Origin: Cyclina sinensis
Lineage: Eukaryota > Mollusca > Bivalvia > Venerida > Veneridae
Direction: 5' to 3'
DNA length: 64,000 nt
Assembly: GCA_012932295.1 (NCBI GenBank)
Contig: JAAONU010000003.1
Location: forward strand, 33,866,146-33,930,145
Below, piece by piece: positions 11,606 to 25,040 of the stretch. The notes beneath the pieces were generated by a model. It did not search any database. It saw only the letters and a list, made by a program, of their open reading frames with translations, and was not told where the DNA came from. Within the stretch, counting starts at the first letter, position 1; each line of letters starts with the position of its first letter. Position numbers and translations under genes: made by a program.

Positions 11606-14600
11606 GTTAGAAAAAATAGCAAATTCCTGATATTAACAGAGAAACATTACTCTCTTGTTTTTCTGCTGTTTACTTTATGATTTATAGGCGACCTCAGCTG
11701 CTGCACATAAAGTATCCAGTCGTTCCGATCTAATACTAACAATCTTTGAGTCTCTAAAGAAGTTCAAGAGACGTAAATTTTTGTTTAGTCTATGTTTTTT
11801 TCCAAACTTGCAAACAGCGGTTATTAGCCTTATTAGTTTTTGTGTGTGGAAAAAATTGTTTAAGAATTGTTATAAAATAGAAGTGTGTTCGTAGGACACG
11901 AGTGCCGTAATATTCACCTCTGTCTGTTTGCTTGTCCTTGTATGGCGCATGGTAACGGGTAGCAGATGAGTGGTATGTATGTTGGTGAGTAGTGGGCCAG
12001 AGGGAAGTCCTTGAGATTAGGTATCTGCCGTTACAAATGAGTTAGGGGAACGGGTGCTATTTAAACTCAGGGGAATGGCATGCTGTTCAAAGTATGGAGG
12101 ACGCAAAAATCCAGTAATAACACCAAGGTTAATTTCTTTAAGTACGTATCATAAGGCACAAAAACAGTATAGTCGGAAAATCTCCCTTGTAAAGAAATTC
12201 CAGTACACTTAGGGTTATTCATAATATCTTGTCATTAATCAGCTTTTATCTTCTAGAGCTAGGAGCTAATGCGAAAATGATGGATTCATATTGTCCCCTG
12301 ACAAGATTTTTTTAGCGAAGCATTGTCCCTAAACTAGAGCATTAATATTCTTACAGATAATCTATTGGTTTTGTTTTCTATAACTATCTGACACATTTAT
12401 GCTTGTGTGGTCATCAAATCTTTTACTTTTTGATTCATACTGAAAACAATAACTTCTAATAACAATCAGATGCAAAAATTAAAATAACCGTTAAAAAATT
12501 AAATTAACATCACGTGTGATGCCATCCCACGTTAACTTAATATATTTCTTTTACTTTCAAGTATCACTAATGTCTTTCAGGCTGGTGTTTATTTTAATGA
12601 ACTCCGACAGGAAATGCGTTTAGTTACCAGTATTTCCGTATGATTCTCTAGAATCAGCGGCTTTAATTTAACCAAACGTTGTGTTAAGCTTCACTAGCAA
12701 GAGTTGGAATATTGCGAGTATGTTTCGCGTTTTATTTCATTCCTTATCACACTAACCGATATATAACAAGCACGCATTGCGGTACACCGGTCCGTGCCAA
12801 CGATATTCTTATTTCATTTTCTTTTTACTTTTATTGTTTTGCTCTGTTTTAGAGCAAATTTATACATTGCTTAGCCAGACGAAATGTGTTTATCTCAGAA
12901 CTAAAAAGTTTACTTAATGAGTAGTAAAACAGCTTGTCAGAATTATATCAAAAGAGTGCTTAAAGTGAAGGTGGTTACCTGTTTTGTAGATCTACATACA
13001 AATATTGGATAGAATTGTATATTGAAAGAAGCATCTTAATGTTCTGATGGGAAAAGACTCTACTACTCTCACTACTTCTGAACGAAAGATATAAACACTT
13101 TTTGCACAGGTTCAGTCGTTTAATTTGCTGACTATCTGTTTGACTACCATTTTCTGGAATAGGGCCATTTCTCGGTAGGGAATATCTAAAAGTATTTTAT
13201 ATCAATATTATATATCCGTAAAATTGATGAAGGTAAACATTGGACTTAACATCTCGTTCTTTGCTTGCAGGGAAACTCGAAGCTTTGCAAAATTATCACT
13301 CGGGATTGCCATTTCATAATATTTCTTTTGATGGCTCAAAAGGTCGTATATTGTAATCTTACTGTTTTATCATTTGATAGTGAACCGGGGCAATGTCACA
13401 GTTATGAAAACGTTGTATTTTTAGGTCAGTGGGTTTCACGGCTTTCCAAGTGTTTGTCGGTCTTCCACTTCTTAGGTTTCGATATAAAAAATCTGTACTC
13501 AGGTACCTCAAACTTGTCAAGATAGTTGGGCGTGTGTAGGTAAATGCATTAGACTTAGGACAAATGTAGATAAGATTTTGAACTATCTTAGTTAATGGCC
13601 AAGTTCGGAATTAAGCCTGATGAACGCAGGAACCTTACATTTTGTTCAGCATAATAGGTTACCTAGCCATAAAGTTTTGACCTCCACTGCATCAAAGGCC
13701 AAGCTTTTATAGTACTGCAAGTTTCTAGCCATCTTCTTAAGAATATCATGACCCGAAACCTTCAGATACCAGTGGTGATTGAATGACCTCTGTATGATTT
13801 TTAGGCCAAGGTCACAGGAACAAGTTTTGTTTTGTGGGTGGTTTAGAATCAATAACTCAAGACATACTGAAGCTAGAGTCTTTAAACTAGACAGACTGTC
13901 GTGAAAAGTCGACGTCTCCATTTCTGTTGCCTGTAAATGGGTGATAAATGTTCTGACAGACCTTAATTATTTTGATTCATAAAGTTAACCAAGTAAACGT
14001 TTCAGTAAATTCTTAATTATGGCCAAAGCTTTGTTGGAATTCCTGAAGTATCAAGGCTTACAGACAGCCCTTCGGATTCTTCATGTTTGCTTAATAGCTT
14101 AAAATATTAAAATTTTCCAAGCTCAGAAAATGTACAAAATGTATTTCAATCTACTGATTTTGTAAACGACGTACTCATAATAAAATTACCTTTTTACGAT
14201 TTATTTTCAGTTTTAGATTCTGCTGTGCCTTTCTGTAATAGCTGAAAAGATACGAAAATACTTATCTTACAAACTTTAACTCATCATTTTTGCGCATACA
14301 ATACTTAGTTATCCTGTGAACAGAAGCTCTTCAAAAAATAGAAAACGTGCTTCTACTAATGCAGATTTCTCTTATATTGTTAACAGGTGTTCAAGGCGCC
14401 GTGCGTTTAGAATGAGTATGCACGGTACAAACATTTGTGAAAAGAAATGAAAAGTATAAAGCATGGTGAACACTGGTGCTATCTTGTATTGTACAACGTG
14501 AATAAAAGATAAGGTTTCAATATTCTTATCAAATAAAGTTACCAGCCGAGAGGCTATACTTTCCATGTAAAATCACTTTAATGCTAACAGATGAATATCA

Positions 14601-17600
14601 CGTTATTTTCTGAATCCATTCCAAATTATGTAGTAGAATCCTGCAAGATATTAAATAAAAAGGTGTTCACGTTTCATTTTTCATGTTACAACAAATGAAA
14701 AAAGTTTCGTCTCTACGAATTTATTGGTGTAAAAACGATACCATTGTCTTATTTTTTTCTATATAGTCGTCTTTATTCTAGCAGAGTAAGGTAAGTAATT
14801 GTGTTTGTTTAAAAATGTTAATAAATATTCAAGCGGCATAACTGGTTTCACGTAGGGCGTATTCGAATCAGTGAAGTATAAAAGAATAATACTGTTTTTA
14901 TGAAAAACAGGTTTTGCTTCTGTAATTTTGCTTGCATAAAAGTAATTTGTTCTTAAATCTAGTTGTAATAATCATATTTGTGTACAAACCAAATGACGTA
15001 TTATCCAGAAATGTAGGACAACTTCCTGTATTTAATTTACCCACACGTACTTGTGCTAATTGTATTTCTTTGTACGTTTCGAACAACCCTTTAGTTTGTT
15101 AAAAGCAGAGCATTATACAGTCAAAGCTGTCTTCGGAGAATTTAGTCAGAATAGAAATGAGAAGTCGTATGTAGTCAGATTAATTCAAGATATTTGGTAC
15201 ATTTGCTTTCAACTTAGATATATGTGCACTGAAGAGGCATTTTTTCTATGCTTGTATTTTTAACCGGAATTCTGCAATTTTATTCTGACAGTTTAATTTT
15301 GAAAAATTAAAATAAAATGTACAACAAAGATTACTGGCAAAACTTTCATGATATTATTTTCTTAAGATTATGTATGTCACTGATATTAAAACGGTTAAAG
15401 TGATCAGGGGTATTGTGCGTCGTCAAGATTTTTTATGATGCCTCAGCCATATTTTATATACAGCTATACTGCTCTTTTGAGACGACAGGTCATGGTCCTT
15501 TGATTGTTTGTGGTTGGCAACCTCTTCAACTTGAACAAATCATCTTCCAAGATTACGAAAATTATTTATTGTTTAATCTTATTAAACCTCAGTCAAGTTT
15601 GACATCTAGATAAATTTTTCAGATCTTTATTAGAGTTATGGCTGTTTGACTTTTAAAAATTTGGCAAAATGAAACCTGTGCGCTTTCTAAGTGGAACAGT
15701 TCTCACTAAATCTGTCTGTTCGTCTGAACCGCCAAATTATTTACGTATACTGTATACCTTTGTGTTCGTTTTTTGAAATGACCTGGCTCAAATTTTAACA
15801 AAGTGGTGCAGTATTTCGCCAACTGATATTCCTTGCGTCAGTCTGTGTGTCAACGTGCTGCATTCCTGTATGTTGGTGTGCAAATTTGACATTTCATATA
15901 GATAACTCTCAAGCTAGAAATTTGCAGCTGAATTTGTCGCTTACAGTGATAGCTTTTGTTTCTCTTTGTACAATCACTGTAATGTCTTACATTTATTGTA
16001 AGCATTGTCTAGACAAAACTCATAACTGAAGTAATGATACTGGATTTTAAACTGACAAAGCACACCTTTGAATTAGACAGAATACACAAATAATTTCCTT
16101 TACCTAGAAAGATGTATTTCGACGGCACCGTTCCGTGGTGATCTTGTTTAATTTTGTTACGAAGTCAAAACTGTTGTTGAAACTCGTACAATTTTCATCT
16201 GATACCTTTAATACAAATTAATTGCTGCTCTTCCTGTTTTAGGAGAATAAACAAAATCCTCCAAACCTTTGATATTTATTGAGATCTTACAGAAATGTTG
16301 TTAACGCCGTCTGCATATTGCTATTGTGTTTTAAAAGAAAGAGGAAACAACCTGTGTTTCATTTTTTCTTATATTGCAAACTAATCTAACCTCATTGTAA
16401 ATTTTTTCTGGCCTAACAGACAGCGAAAAATAGTTGAAAACCTGACAAATGTTATGTTTCTTACGTTTACAATTTAACTAATCAGAAACACATTAGGTGT
16501 CTTTAAATGAAAAGGTAAACCACTTGATTAAACATAAACTTCACAGTTGGTTTGGCATTTGTACTGAAGTTTTCAAAGAGTTGCATCTGCCGGCACAGAC
16601 AGATTCCCTGTTAAAATGATGATAATAAATATAAACTTCTTAACATTCTCAAGTACTTTTGCGCCTATTATGTCACTGCCTAACGTTTTGTATAAACTGG
16701 TATTGTGTTCAAGTGTTTGTTCGTAAGATGCTTCTATATACGTCTGTTCGCTATCAGTCAGTTTGATCGGTAAAAAACGTGTACACACGTATGCATTACA
16801 GTGTCTACACTGAAATATAGAAACCCTATGTTAGAAACATCAGGTGAACTCTTGCAGTAAGTAAATCTAAAAGATAACTGGATGGTTAAAAATTTTTTTC
16901 ACCCCATTTAAGGTACACTAATTAGGCATTTCAGTAGTATTGTATTTGTAGGTCATATTATTGACAATTATATATAGTGTTGTTTTTATTTACAGCTGTT
17001 TTCGGAAACGGAATCAGCAAATAAAAGAAATCTCAAACTTTACTTAATTGTGTCTTTCTTTCTGCAATATAATAAACATTGCTTGAAGACTGATATAATT
17101 TAGATTAGTAAGCAAATTGCCTTCTTGCAAAAGTTAATTTTAGAATACGAAAACTGATTTGTACAAATGATTAAAGAGGAGTGTGAACACGCTAGAAATA
17201 GTTCAGGATAATACCTGTTTTTATATGAAAGTGAAATATCAACTAACATACTACTTGGCTTTAAGCTTGCTTTTTGATTTTTCCAATATTTCTTCATTAT
17301 TAACGAAGAGGTATTCTCTCGTTCTGACAACAGTTAGTTACAAATAAAGTGCTGAGTAATATCTGGTATTTTGATTCACTCACAAATAAATGATAAATGT
17401 TAACATTGTTAAGACATACATGCAATTATGCTATTTAAATTCCTGTGTGGAGTAACAATACATCAAATGAAGACAAAGATCGTTCCAAGTAGAAGGCTTG
17501 GTTTTTAATGCAACATTTGAGTGTAATGATTCCCATTTCAAATGTTTGCCAAATGCGTGACAAAACACATGCTATTTCTTGGCAACTTACGACGCATATT

Positions 17601-18324
17601 ATTTGCAATAGGTTTTGCTTGTTTGTACAGAAGAAAAGACATGGTATGCAGAAATAGTATGCCAGTAAAGTCAAATAAATAAGTAAATTTCTCCACGAAT
17701 CAAATCAGACAGATTTAAGTATAAAGAAGCATTTTCGTTTCTTTAGATATATTTTTACTAAGTATAAAAATATATTTACTCCATAGAGCATTTAAGTATT
17801 AAAATCTAAAAAAAATTAAATTGCATTTTTACTTGTATTAACAGTCACCGAAATTGCTATTGTAACATGAGTTCGTTTTGTTCACCATCACACAAAACCA
17901 TTGATAGTCTGTTTGTGTAAATAGTGCACGTTTAATACTAAGGTGATATAAAACTACAGTATGCGTAATGTCCCTGCAGAAAATCTCCTCTTTCACAAAC
18001 GTGTTACACAGCTAAAGAAAGTTAGCAAGTTTTCTTTTTTTCAAAGGTTACCTTAGTTCTTTTGGCCTCGTAGGTTTGCATATTTGGTAAACCCGTTTGT
18101 CAAAGATTACATTTATAAAACACATACTTTTTACAGACTTATTCTCCTTTTTAATGTAAAAGTTTTAATTCGGAATAATGTACATACAGACACAGCATGC
18201 GCAGAGATACACGTTGTCAGTAGATATATTTATACTGTCAAAGTGGCCCGTATTTTAAAGACACGCAAAGTTGGTGTATGATCTAAAAGATGGTCCACAC
18301 GAGCGACAGTTCATCTGTGAGTTA

Positions 18325-18425
18325 CGTCTGAACCAATTTCATTGTCCGAAGACATTTGTTAGTAATGTGATATAAATTGCTACAAAATCAGATGATATTT
18401 GTCACGGAATTTGGTAATTCTGAGA
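18325..18425 (+). repeat. Possible diverged duplicate of 11475-11605
   Basis: Partner of the upstream copy; see that entry for the shared landmarks. It continues weakly to about 18550 (CAAATTTGCATACG against CAAACTTGCAAACAG at 11808). Confidence 0.35.
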
Positions 18426-19744
18426 TGCGATAAATCAGAAAAATGACAAAGACTGACAATTTTAGATTATTCTTCATCTCCAACGCGCCGCGATGGGCCT
18501 ATCATTTCAACAGTAAACCAGGTTTTTTATTTTCAAATTTGCATACGTTATTTATTCTAGTATGGGTGATACCATTTACAACATCCTTCTTAATAGCGTT
18601 TTGTGTGGAACAAAACTAAACAAAAACGGTGCAATGAATTGAAGAGCATCGATTGTTGCAAAATGTTTACATTAGTTGTTGCGAACATTATCATTTCCTT
18701 TTTGCAAACATTTTATTACTTCGGGTTTTGAGAACATTTATTGCTTCATTGTTTATAATGCAATGAAAATGCTCAAGTTTTATTCATATCATCTGCGATA
18801 TTAGAATAATTTGGCTCCATATTCATATTGTCATGTATAATTTAGTTCAGGAGATTCAAGCAAGGGCACATGTAGTCTTTGTTTGATAGGGTAGGATGCT
18901 GTGTCGTCAAATAGACATGTCAAGTATCGTATGATAAACGAATCGCTAAATATTGAAGAAATTATGACATTTTTCTAGAAAGATTAATCTTTTAGATGAA
19001 ACAATGAGCTTGTTTTCAACCAGTATATTCTTCTGGATATAATATATATGATTTTCCTACCACAAAAACATATCAAACTAGTCAATCGGAGGATACATTA
19101 CAATATCTCGTGAGTCTAGCAAATTGAATTTCCCAGAACCACTTTAACATGAAAGAGATGGTATTATTATTGCTTTCTAACGAGATATAATGCTTCTCGG
19201 AATTAATATTAAAACTTTGAGCTAGAAAAATAAAAAGGTAATACTTTTATTGCAATACTGTTTTAACAGAGTAACGTGATGTAAAAACAATAGGCATTAA
19301 TGCATTGATATTTTCCTTCTTCACACAATGATAATAAATCACCATTTTCAAAACCAAATATAAATAAAATAGACCAAAAAAACAAGATCTTTTATAAATG
19401 CTAAAATAATTAAAAATTTAGAAAATCCAATTGTAATAAAGTGTATCGAAAATATCAGACACGTGTATAAAAACATTTTCGTCGAAATGCACTTTTTGAA
19501 ACACAAAGAATTCTTGTTGTTTAAGTGAATGAATTAATAGTCAAAAATAAATTTTGCAAATTTTGGTGCCGGATGCAAATACATAGAACAACACTGAACA
19601 GATCTACATGTACAAGTTGATGACTTTTTTTTTTAAACAAGAGTGCCAATGGCCCTAAAGCGCTCACCTGGGTTCAGAGATGAAAGAAATTTTTATGGAT
19701 GTAATGATGCATATCACAGAAATAGACCAATGCAATTTCATTGC

Positions 19745-20275
19745 CATAGCTCCAAAAACAAAAAGTAGGTCAGTAGGTCAAAATATTGGTCATGAGACGA
19801 CATTTTTGAAAATGAAAAGCTGTACGCACAGTCCAAATTTCATTGCCGTAGCTTTAAAACAAAAAAGTAGGTCAGTACGTCAAAATATAGGTCAAGATAT
19901 GACATTTTTGAAATCGGAACAAAAAACTGTACACACAGTCAAAATTTCATTGCCATAGCTAAAAAAACAAAAAAGTAGGTCAGTAGGTCAAAAATATACG
20001 TCATCCGATGACATTTTTGAAATCGAAACGAAAAACTGTGCACATGGTCCAAATTTCATTGCTGTAGCTAAAAACCAAAAAAGTAGGTCAGTAGGTCAAA
20101 AATATAGGTCATTCGATGACATTTTTGAAATCGAAACGAAAAACTGTGCACATGGTCAAAATTTCATTGCTGTAGCTAAAAAACTAAAAAGTAGGTCAGT
20201 AGGTCAAAAATATAGGTCAAAGAATATTTTTTTTTGAAATCATCTTGAAAAACTGTACAAATGGTCTAAATTTTA
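19745..20275 (+). repeat. Tandem array of ~108-bp units, five copies
   Basis: The motif GTAGGTCAGTAGGTCAAA starts at 19765, 19867 (one change), 19975, 20083 and 20191, giving periods of 102, 108, 108 and 108. Each unit also carries ACATTTTTGAAATCG, AAAACTGT and AATTTCATTGC. A partial sixth unit ends the array. Confidence 0.9.
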
Positions 20276-20448
20276 TTGCCATAGCGAAAAACTTTAAAAA
20301 AATGGGAAAAAGAATTTTTGGGCAGGGGGGGGGGGAAGTGACCCCCAGGGGACGGGGGATGACCCCACTGTGGTCACAGTGCATACTACCAAATATCTAT
20401 GCTCCAGGCCTTGCAGTTTGTGACAAGAAGATTTTTTAAAAAATTTTG

Positions 20449-21110
20449 CTATATAACTCTATGTAAAACATGTGACCCCTTGAGCGGGGCCAGTTTTGAC
20501 CCAGGGGCCATGATTTGAACAATCTTGGTAGAGGTCTACTAGAAAATGCTCAACACCAAATATCTAAGCTCCATGTCGTGTAGTTTCTTACAAGAAGATT
20601 TTTAAAGTTTTCCCTATATAACTCTATGTAAATCAAGTAAGCCCTGGGCGAGGTCAGTTCTGACCCCAGGGTCATAATTTGAACAATCTTTGTAGAGGTC
20701 CACAAGATGATGCCTCATACCAAATATCTAAGCTCCAGGCCTTGCAGTTTCTGACAAGAAGATTTTTAAAGAATTTACAATATAACTCTATGTAAAACAT
20801 GTGAACCCCTGGGCGGAGCCAATTTTGACCCAGGGGCCATGATTTGAACAATCTTGGTAGAGGTCTACTAGACAATGCTAAACACCAAATATCTAAGCTC
20901 CATGCCTTGCAGTTTCTGACAAGAAGATTTTTAAAGTTTTCCCTACATAACTCTATGTAAATCAAGTGAACCCCAGGGCGGGGCCAGTTCTGACCCCAGG
21001 GTCATAATTTGAACAATCTTGGTAGAGGTCCACTAGATGATGCCTCATACCAAATTTCTAAGCTCCAGGCTTTGTGGTTTCAGACAAGAAGATTTTCAAA
21101 GTTTTTCCTT
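20449..21110 (+). repeat. Tandem array of ~165-bp units in alternating A-B-A-B order
   Basis: TATAACTCTATGTAAA recurs at about 20450, 20617, 20780 and 20945. Units 1 and 3 continue with AACATGTGA and use GGTCTACTAGA; units 2 and 4 continue with ATCAAGT and use GATGCCTCATACC. The alternation means a 330-bp dimer was duplicated after the two monomer types had diverged. Confidence 0.85.
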
Positions 21111-21342
21111 TAAGTTGCCATAGCAACCAGAGTTCTGCATGGAATTGAATTCTTTGAACAACTTTGGAAGAGCTTCATGCAAGAAACATCCCATGCAAGT
21201 TTCATTGAATTTGGCCCAGTGGTTTCAGAGGAGATGTCGTTTGAATGAAATTGTTGACGCCTCACGACGCACACCGCACGACGCACACCGGACATTGGGG
21301 TATGACAAAAGCTCACTCTGGCACTTTATGCCAGGTGAGCTA

Positions 21343-23917
21343 AAAAAAGAAACTCAGTGTATATTCATTTTCTGAATCTAATTATCGATGCTCTGCATTA
21401 ACCTTTTCCTCTTTAGAAATGACCTTAATATTTTGAAACTGCTTTAAATAACGTTTTGTATCTTACCTACTTATATGACTTTTCACTTTATTTATCAGGC
21501 TCTTCCAAGAAAAAAAACGACCTGAATAAAATTCGACCGTCCTTTAAAAAAAAAAAAAAAACGTGAAAAAAAACCCACACCAGAGGCATTGGTATTTGAA
21601 AAATTCTAACAAACATCATACGTAAACGTAAAAGAGTTAATGGCGTAATTACTCTGTATATCTACAAAAGTGCAAGCATGATTGAAAGGCTTTGTTAGGA
21701 AGATTGGATCAGATGGAAAGGTCATATACAGCTTTAGTTGTGTAGTTAAGATTTCCTTTTAGCTCTTTCCTTTGATTGTTCGTATTTGAACAATCTTTCT
21801 TTAGTAACAGAAAGATTAAATTCTATATTTTTTCTTTTTTGAATATTTAACTCTTTCGTCTAATATATAGAAGAAAAGATCAGCATTTCCATTGACTTTA
21901 CCATAAAATGATTTAGCTGAAATAGCAGCCACAGGTATTTAAAATAATTTGTTTTCTCTAAACACATTTAAGTTAATCAATTGATTATACATAACAACTT
22001 TACTTAAGATCAAGAACTGTGTAGATTTTAAAAGCCTTCAATCTGCCAGAACAGATCGGTTTTCAAACATTATGACTGGAAAAGTTCGAAAAGTACTGCA
22101 TGTCTTTTGTTGTCTTTTTTACGTAATTTAATGGTCAGTTTGTCTAAGAGCGAATGATGAGGAAAAAGAAGTTGTAGGCTTAACTGATTTTTGAAACACC
22201 TGACCTGAACCTCATTTGGTTAGAAAAAAGTATTAAAAAGTTTTCTTTATATTTTTTCTTGTCCTTGCAATGGACAAATTTTGATTTCTAGATTTAGAAG
22301 ATTTTCTATATTGATCCTTTGACAGTTTGCAATAAAAGTGTCCAAAGTTATAATAAACTTCGCCAAAATCCAAGTCCACTCAGTATGGGGCTGTTTCAAG
22401 TCAAGGCTCTAAGATTTTAATTGCTTTAGAATACATTCCAAAAATTCTCCTTTATGTTAATTAAAACTCTAACTTGTTTTTTAAATCTGGTTGACAGAGT
22501 TGTTAGAACCTTGAATACTTTAGCTTTCATTTGTACTTGATCGGAAATAATTCTCAATTCATTTGAGGCAAAATGCTAAAAATGAAATTGATTTCATGAA
22601 ATCAGATAAAGAATCGTTTTAAAATTGCTACTTCTTAAGACTTTTTGCTACATTTTTAAGAATTATAAAATTTAATTGAATATGAATAATCACCTGTAAC
22701 TGCTGTAATGAAATCAATATCTCTATAAAACGGATGATGGCGAAGAATTAAAATCTGAAATTTTGTGATAACATTCATATAAATTTGTTAATTCTGAAAA
22801 AAAGTTTAGATTTTTTATTCATAGAGTCCTGTTTCGTACTTTTCTTATATAATGCTACACTGTACTGTGCTTGCTTCTTGTTATGCTTTCTTTTGTTTTT
22901 GTGGCTTTGTGTCCTAGTTATTAAGAAGTGCTTTTTTCTATACGGTATTTACTGAATATGTGATTTGATACGAGCATTATAGTGCAAAAAACTAACTAAA
23001 TACATATTATTCCTTGTTCTGTTAGGTTCTGTAGCCGTTAAGTATATACATTTTATTTTGTAAAGGCTTATGAACTATTTGATACTTGACTCGAGTGTTT
23101 GTTTTGAATACCTCTATAGATGCAAGGTATTTCGGCAACATTTATCGATTATTGGACTTGAAACTGGGTTGTTGTAGGCAAGATAACAAACACATTATAG
23201 CAAGTGAGAGATAAGTTTAGTACGGTGAAACAAACGGTCAAGTTTTATCGTCTGTTTAAACTTGTAATGTAAATAGGATAATAATGAATTTCAGGTCATA
23301 TTCCAGATGAAATTTTCTAGTTGCCAAATTAGTTCAAAATTCTAGTTGCAATATTCTAGTTGTCTAGTTTTTCTACCTCACTATATCGGTGCATATAACT
23401 GAGAATGACCGTGGCTTTTCTTAAGACTAAAAACTAAAATATCGATTACCAACGTTCTGAAACTCTTGTAAACAATTATTAAAGAAAGATAATATGCTGT
23501 CATTGAGGAAGCAGTCATTGATGATTGATTTAGTAGATCGCCAGGAAAATAAAGGGAAATAAAGACTAAATAGATAAGATCTTTTCTCCTTAACAAGTTT
23601 TTTGAATAGAATTTTTACACAGAAGATATAAAAACTGCACAACTAGTAGCCGAAAAGCAACAGCGAAATATTATTTCAAAGGGTTTTAACATAAAAAATA
23701 AATTACCAAAACGTTTAAAACTGCTTAAGGCAAACTCAGAACACACGAAAATAATTAACTTTCAAGCATGTTTTAAAATGTTAAATTAAACTTTAATGAT
23801 ATCCGTCCTTTCAATTTATATATTGAAACTTCTTCGACGCACATGTCGTCAAATATTTCCGAAGATGACAAACATAAAATTTTGAAAACAGTTGAAAACT
23901 AGAATTGTAAAGGCATG
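21343..23917. other. Non-coding stretch, no gene seen
   Basis: AT-rich, with a poly-A run at about 21545-21561. No frame here resembles a protein. No clear repeat boundary is visible. Confidence 0.5.
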
Positions 23918-25040
23918 TTAAGTATATAGGCAACAGTCAAAACTGTTGTCACACGCTGCAGGGGATGTTTTTGATTTTAACGAGCATGTCTTTAAAACAA
24001 TATTGTACATGTATCCGTACCTGTAAAAGGGAGCTGACATCAGCCTATCCTTGAAGATATTTACGCTGGCACTGGATTTGACCTGGTATGGGAGACTATT
24101 CCAATACCTTAATGTTCTAGGGAAGTACGAATTAAGGTGGTACTGGGTACAGGACTGGGAGATCAGGAAGTTCAAGTTTCTAGTTTGAATGAGGTGTGTG
24201 ATCAACGTGTACAAGATTGCACTGGGTTTTATAGAGAAATATTAGTGAGGAATGGAGTCTGCGGCTTTCTAGGGAGGGCCAACCAAGATTGTAAAAGATT
24301 TGTGAGACACTACTTTGGAAATCGTAATTATTAAGACATATCTAGCCGCAGCCCTTTGTACACTTATAACTTTATAAGTTAGGTGTGTCTGCCAAGGGTG
24401 ACAAATTATTGAGAAGTATTCTAGTTGTGGTCTTACATAGGTTACGTATGCTCATGTTTTGACTTTCCTATTTTGGGTTTTGATGTTTCTTTGAATAGAT
24501 CTTAAAGAGTTTATAGCGTTGAAGGTGATGTTATTAATATGGCGGTCCAGTTTAAATCTTAAGAGATAGTAACTTCAAGGTACTTGGCAGTTTCTGCTGA
24601 TTTTAGTATTTTGTTATGGAGGGTGTATGGGAAGATGGTAGAGTTCTTCTTCCGGTTGGTCCTAAGCACCTCGCATTGGTCCGGGTTGAACTCCATAGCC
24701 CAGTCTCTTTCCCAAAATTCTAGTTTTTGTAGGTCTTTTTTGTTATCTGTCCGTGTCAGTCTGTCCTTTATTTGTCAGGTAAACTATAGTGTCATCCGCA
24801 AATAACCTTGTCTTACTTTTGACCGTTTCTGGCAAGTCATTGATGTATGCCAGAAACAGACAGGGTCCAATGACTGAACCCTTGGGGGCACCGGACAACA
24901 CTGGCAATTGATCTGATAAATGACCTTCAACCCCAACCCTTTGGCTACGGTTGCTCAGAAAAGACCTAATCCAGGTGGACTGGTTAACGCCAATATTTCT
25001 TAGTTTGTAGATTAACTTGTGATTGTCAACTTATGTGATT
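23918..25040 (-). pseudogene. LINE reverse-transcriptase relic (CR1/jockey-like)
   Basis: Read on the minus strand, translation gives the RT landmarks in order: a VDNHKLIYKLRNIG start, GAPKGSVIGPCLFLAYINDL (fingers-palm block), FADDTIVYL with the catalytic FADD at about 24789-24800, then YVRPQLEY, HPWQ, the QRAAARYV block, LGWPSLESR and finally PRTLRYWNSLP..FKDRL before the terminal stop at 23918. Stop codons and frame changes interrupt it, so no full-length enzyme can be made. The N-terminal endonuclease and most of the RT fingers are absent, a 5' truncation expected of target-primed reverse transcription. It differs from the LINE at 29115-30765 (GAPKGS and FADD against GVPQGS and YADD), so two families are represented. 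Confidence 0.85.

Larger units (their letters stand above)
10147..19634. other. Long gene-poor stretch upstream of the receptor
   Basis: No frame in these 9.5 kb exceeds about 92 codons and none resembles a known family, splice-linked exons included as far as I can judge by eye. It contains a GATT microsatellite (10733-10756), a possible old duplication pair (near 11475 and 18325), a stretch at 13615-13900 with GGCCAAGGTCACAGG-like text typical of the dispersed elements, and a TCTGTCTGTTCGTCTGAACC fragment near 15710 of the same flavour. Distal exons or regulatory DNA of neighbouring genes could be hidden here. Confidence 0.5.
19635..21342 (+). mobile_element. 1.7-kb non-autonomous element with internal tandem arrays
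   Basis: The 5' end reads AACAAGAGTGCCAATGGCCC then GCGCTCACCTGGG; the 3' end reads CTCTGGCACTTTATGCC then AGGTGAGCTA, so both ends carry GCTCACCT and TGCC motifs in opposite orientation. Inside are five ~108-bp repeats, a G-rich linker near 20322-20360, four ~165-bp repeats and a unique tail containing a CACGACGCACACCG doublet. No transposase frame exists. Relatives in reverse orientation lie at 48208-49312 and 61107-61978. The plan, conserved ends around a core of tandem repeats, resembles the pearl-type elements described from bivalves; that assignment is inference. Confidence 0.75.

Noticed and set aside
20672..21375. Repetitive frames on both strands of the 19.6-kb element
   Set aside because: The periodic peptides mirror the 165-bp DNA repeat and contain no domain.
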